DNA from: CAVRZY01 sp963725415
GTDB lineage: Bacteria; Acidobacteriota; Terriglobia; Bryobacterales; Bryobacteraceae
DNA length: 6,959 nt
Assembly: GCA_963725415.1 (NCBI GenBank)
Contig: CAVRZY010000211.1
Span: 1-6,959 of the forward strand
Direction: 5' to 3'
Below are positions 5,621 to 6,959 of this stretch, piece after piece. The notes under the pieces were generated by a model, which did not search any database, had not been told where the DNA came from, and saw only the letters and a program-made list of their open reading frames with translations. Both the position numbers and the translations under genes were made by a program. How positions within the stretch are numbered: position 1 is the first letter of the stretch; each line of letters begins with the position of its first letter.

Positions 5621-6619
5621 ATGAACGAGCACCTGGTTTCACGACGGGAGTTCTTGGGGACCACCGCCGCCGCGGCGCTCGATCCCCGCAAGACCCGCAG
5701 CTATAACGAGAACATGGAGTACCGCCGCCTGGGCCGCACCAACCTCATGCTCTCGGCGGTCAGCATGGGCGGGCATTGGAAGCGCATCCCCTACAAGCCG
5801 GGCACCGAAGAGTTCCGCAAGAACCGCCGGGCGGTGATCCACGCCTGTCTGGACCACGGCATCAACTACATCGACGCCTGCTCTGCTTCCGAAGTCATGG
5901 TCTACGTGGAGGCCGTCAAGGGGCGGCGCGAGGAGATCTACTTCGGCTTCGAAAGCACCGGGGCACGGGACCCGGAGATCGCTGGTTCGCTGGAGAAGCT
6001 CAAGCAAGGGCTGGACGAGGCGCTGAAGCGCTGCGGGCTGGAGTACGTCGATGTGTGGCGGCTGACCATGCGGGAGCAGACCACGCGCCACCCGCTCCAG
6101 GAAATCGAGAACGTCATGGCGGCCCTGGAGTGGGGCAAGAAAACCGGCAAGGCCCGCTGCACCGGCATCTCGACGCACCACCGCCCCTGGATTGCCGAGG
6201 CGGTGGCCCGCTACCCGCAGCTCGAAGTGGTGATCACACCCTACGCCGCGGGCAGCAAAGAGAAGCCGGTGGGGAGCATGTTCGAGGCCTTTCGGAAGTA
6301 CGATGTCGGCTTCATCGGGATCAAGCCCTTCGCCAGCGGGGCCCTGTTCGCCTCGCAGGGCTTACCGGATTCGCCCACCAAGCAGGAGGATGACGAGCGG
6401 GCCCGCCTGGCGCTGCGCTACGTGTTGTGCTGCGACCTGCTGGCTGCGGCCATCCCGGGGCTGATCACCGTGGACCAGGTGAAGAACGCGGCCGCAGCGG
6501 TGAAGGAGCGCCGCCAGTTCGACACAGCCGAGACGGCGCGCCACGAGCAACTGACCGCGGCGATGTGGCGCAACCTGCCCCCCAACTACCACTGGCTGCG
6601 GGAGTGGGAGTGGGTGTAG
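5621..6619 (+). CDS. Aldo/keto-reductase-like protein with Tat-type N-terminus and degenerate catalytic tetrad
   Basis: A 332-residue protein of the aldo/keto reductase superfamily (TIM barrel). The family frame is clear: YRRLGRTNLMLSAVSMGG (34-51), HGINYIDACSASE (79-91), GLEYVDVWRL (139-148), KTGKARCTGISTH, IGIKPFASGALF and a C-terminal LAAAIPGLITVDQVKN. The start is well supported by GAGGAGAGGA just upstream. SRREFLG (7-13) is an exact Tat consensus, but the hydrophobic stretch behind it is only about nine residues and no cleavage site is evident. Of the AKR tetrad (Asp, Tyr, Lys, His) only D85 is evident: S90 sits at the Tyr place, FES (110-112) near the Lys place and T149 at the His place. 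It may bind a nicotinamide cofactor without classical reductase chemistry, or use other residues. It is paired with the ThuA gene 12 bases upstream. Superfamily firm, activity unknown. Confidence 0.87.
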   Translation: MNEHLVSRREFLGTTAAAALDPRKTRSYNENMEYRRLGRTNLMLSAVSMGGHWKRIPYKPGTEEFRKNRRAVIHACLDHGINYIDACSASEVMVYVEAVKGRREEIYFGFESTGARDPEIAGSLEKLKQGLDEALKRCGLEYVDVWRLTMREQTTRHPLQEIENVMAALEWGKKTGKARCTGISTHHRPWIAEAVARYPQLEVVITPYAAGSKEKPVGSMFEAFRKYDVGFIGIKPFASGALFASQGLPDSPTKQEDDERARLALRYVLCCDLLAAAIPGLITVDQVKNAAAAVKERRQFDTAETARHEQLTAAMWRNLPPNYHWLREWEWV

Positions 6620-6638
6620 CCACCCGCCTGCGGGTGGC
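6619..6638 (+). terminator. Hairpin at the end of the AKR-like gene (possible terminator)
   Basis: GCCACCCG (6619-6626), loop CCTG and CGGGTGGC (6631-6638) form a perfect 8-bp G/C-rich stem that starts at the last base of the stop codon. No T-run follows, so if it ends transcription it is not a textbook intrinsic terminator. Confidence 0.4.
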
Positions 6639-6684
6639 AGGCGTTAACGGGGACACAGGATCGATAGGAGTCTCAAAGCCATGT

Positions 6685-6959
6685 GTGACGAGCCTCAGCA
6701 ACACACCACGAACGCCGGGACTGGCCACCGTGCTCCTTTATCTTTCCGCACCCGACAAGTACGGAATCTGGACAAACACAACTCAGGAGGGGCTGTCGGT
6801 TCTGAACCGTATCAGCGAGCTTAAGGGCAGCGATTGGGGCAAGAACTATGCCGAGTTCAACAAGGCAGCGACGGAGTTTCGAACACGACATGGTCTGCAG
6901 CCTCAGGAGCTAGATTGGGTGCTGACCTTCATTGCCTCCTATGTTGAGAGCGAGGACAG
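6685..6959 (+). CDS. Unrecognised protein, N-terminal part (cut by window edge, start uncertain)
   Basis: From GTG 6685 one frame stays open to the right edge for about 91 codons and reads like a real soluble, helical protein, with LATVLLYLSAPDKYGIW near residues 13-29 and later GKNYAEFNKAATEF and LQPQELDWVLTFIASY. I do not recognise the family with confidence; the leucine-rich helix followed by PDKYGIW faintly recalls accessory regions of restriction-type or McrB-like proteins, but that is only an impression. The start is unclear: TAGGAG (6665-6670) sits 14 bases before GTG 6685, but 10 bases before ATG 6681, which is in another frame and stops after 46 codons. A GTG at 6634 in the same frame is also possible. 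GC is about 55 % by hand count against about 65 % for its neighbours, and third codon positions are less GC-rich, so it may be acquired or lie at an accessory-region boundary. Confidence 0.5.
   Translation, partial: MTSLSNTPRTPGLATVLLYLSAPDKYGIWTNTTQEGLSVLNRISELKGSDWGKNYAEFNKAATEFRTRHGLQPQELDWVLTFIASYVESED

Noticed and set aside
3755..5632. Very long minus-strand open frame (625 codons)
   Set aside because: It runs antisense to the ThuA gene and tRNA, contains the CYTH protein only as one segment, and continues past the CYTH frameshift into pgpA out of frame. Only the part from ATG 4606 is real coding sequence.
5639..6592. Minus-strand and alternate-frame ORFs over the AKR-like gene
   Set aside because: They mirror the real gene and have no recognisable motifs or ribosome sites.
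6681..6821. 46-codon ORF from ATG 6681
   Set aside because: It has suitable spacing from TAGGAG but no protein-like character, and the overlapping frame reads far more like a real protein through to the window end.

Overview
This 6,959-base window is GC-rich (about 65 % by hand count of sample lines) and gene-dense. It looks like the chromosome of an environmental, probably Acidobacteriota-like bacterium. The taxonomic guess rests on general recognition only: a PA-type M28 peptidase of a style common there, a YacL-type PIN/TRAM gene next to ispD and ispF, and Tat-exported ThuA and aldo/keto-reductase-like proteins. No marker gene proves it.

Layout. (1) 3-875, plus strand: the C-terminal part of a zinc M28 aminopeptidase, cut by the left edge. 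(2) 907-3323, minus strand: a housekeeping cluster yacL (membrane PIN-TRAM protein) - ispD - ispF, i.e. two steps of the non-mevalonate (MEP) isoprenoid pathway. A short degenerate intergenic repeat and a possible internal promoter lie between yacL and ispD. (3) 3526-4606, minus strand: a CYTH-domain phosphohydrolase/cyclase-like gene followed by pgpA (phospholipid synthesis), closed by a strong hairpin. (4) 4631-4707, plus strand: tRNA-Arg(TCG), only 24 bases from the divergent CYTH start codon and only 7 bases ahead of the next gene. (5) 4715-6619, plus strand: two genes with twin-arginine N-termini, a ThuA-domain protein and an aldo/keto-reductase-like protein whose catalytic tetrad is largely missing. 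(6) 6685-6959, plus strand: the start of an unrecognised gene with visibly lower GC, cut by the right edge.

Two conserved genes are broken in the sequence as given. ispF (near 1335) and the CYTH gene (near 4172) each lose frame at a short G run (minus-strand reading), and in each case adding one G restores a full-length, family-typical protein. Two such lesions in otherwise intact genes, one of them normally essential, point to base-calling or assembly errors rather than decay, though that is an inference.

I see no CRISPR array, transposase, phage gene or clear new defence system. The points most worth following are the paired frameshifts, the tRNA/ThuA/CYTH junction with almost no intergenic space, the AKR-like protein without its tetrad, and the lower-GC gene entering at the right edge.
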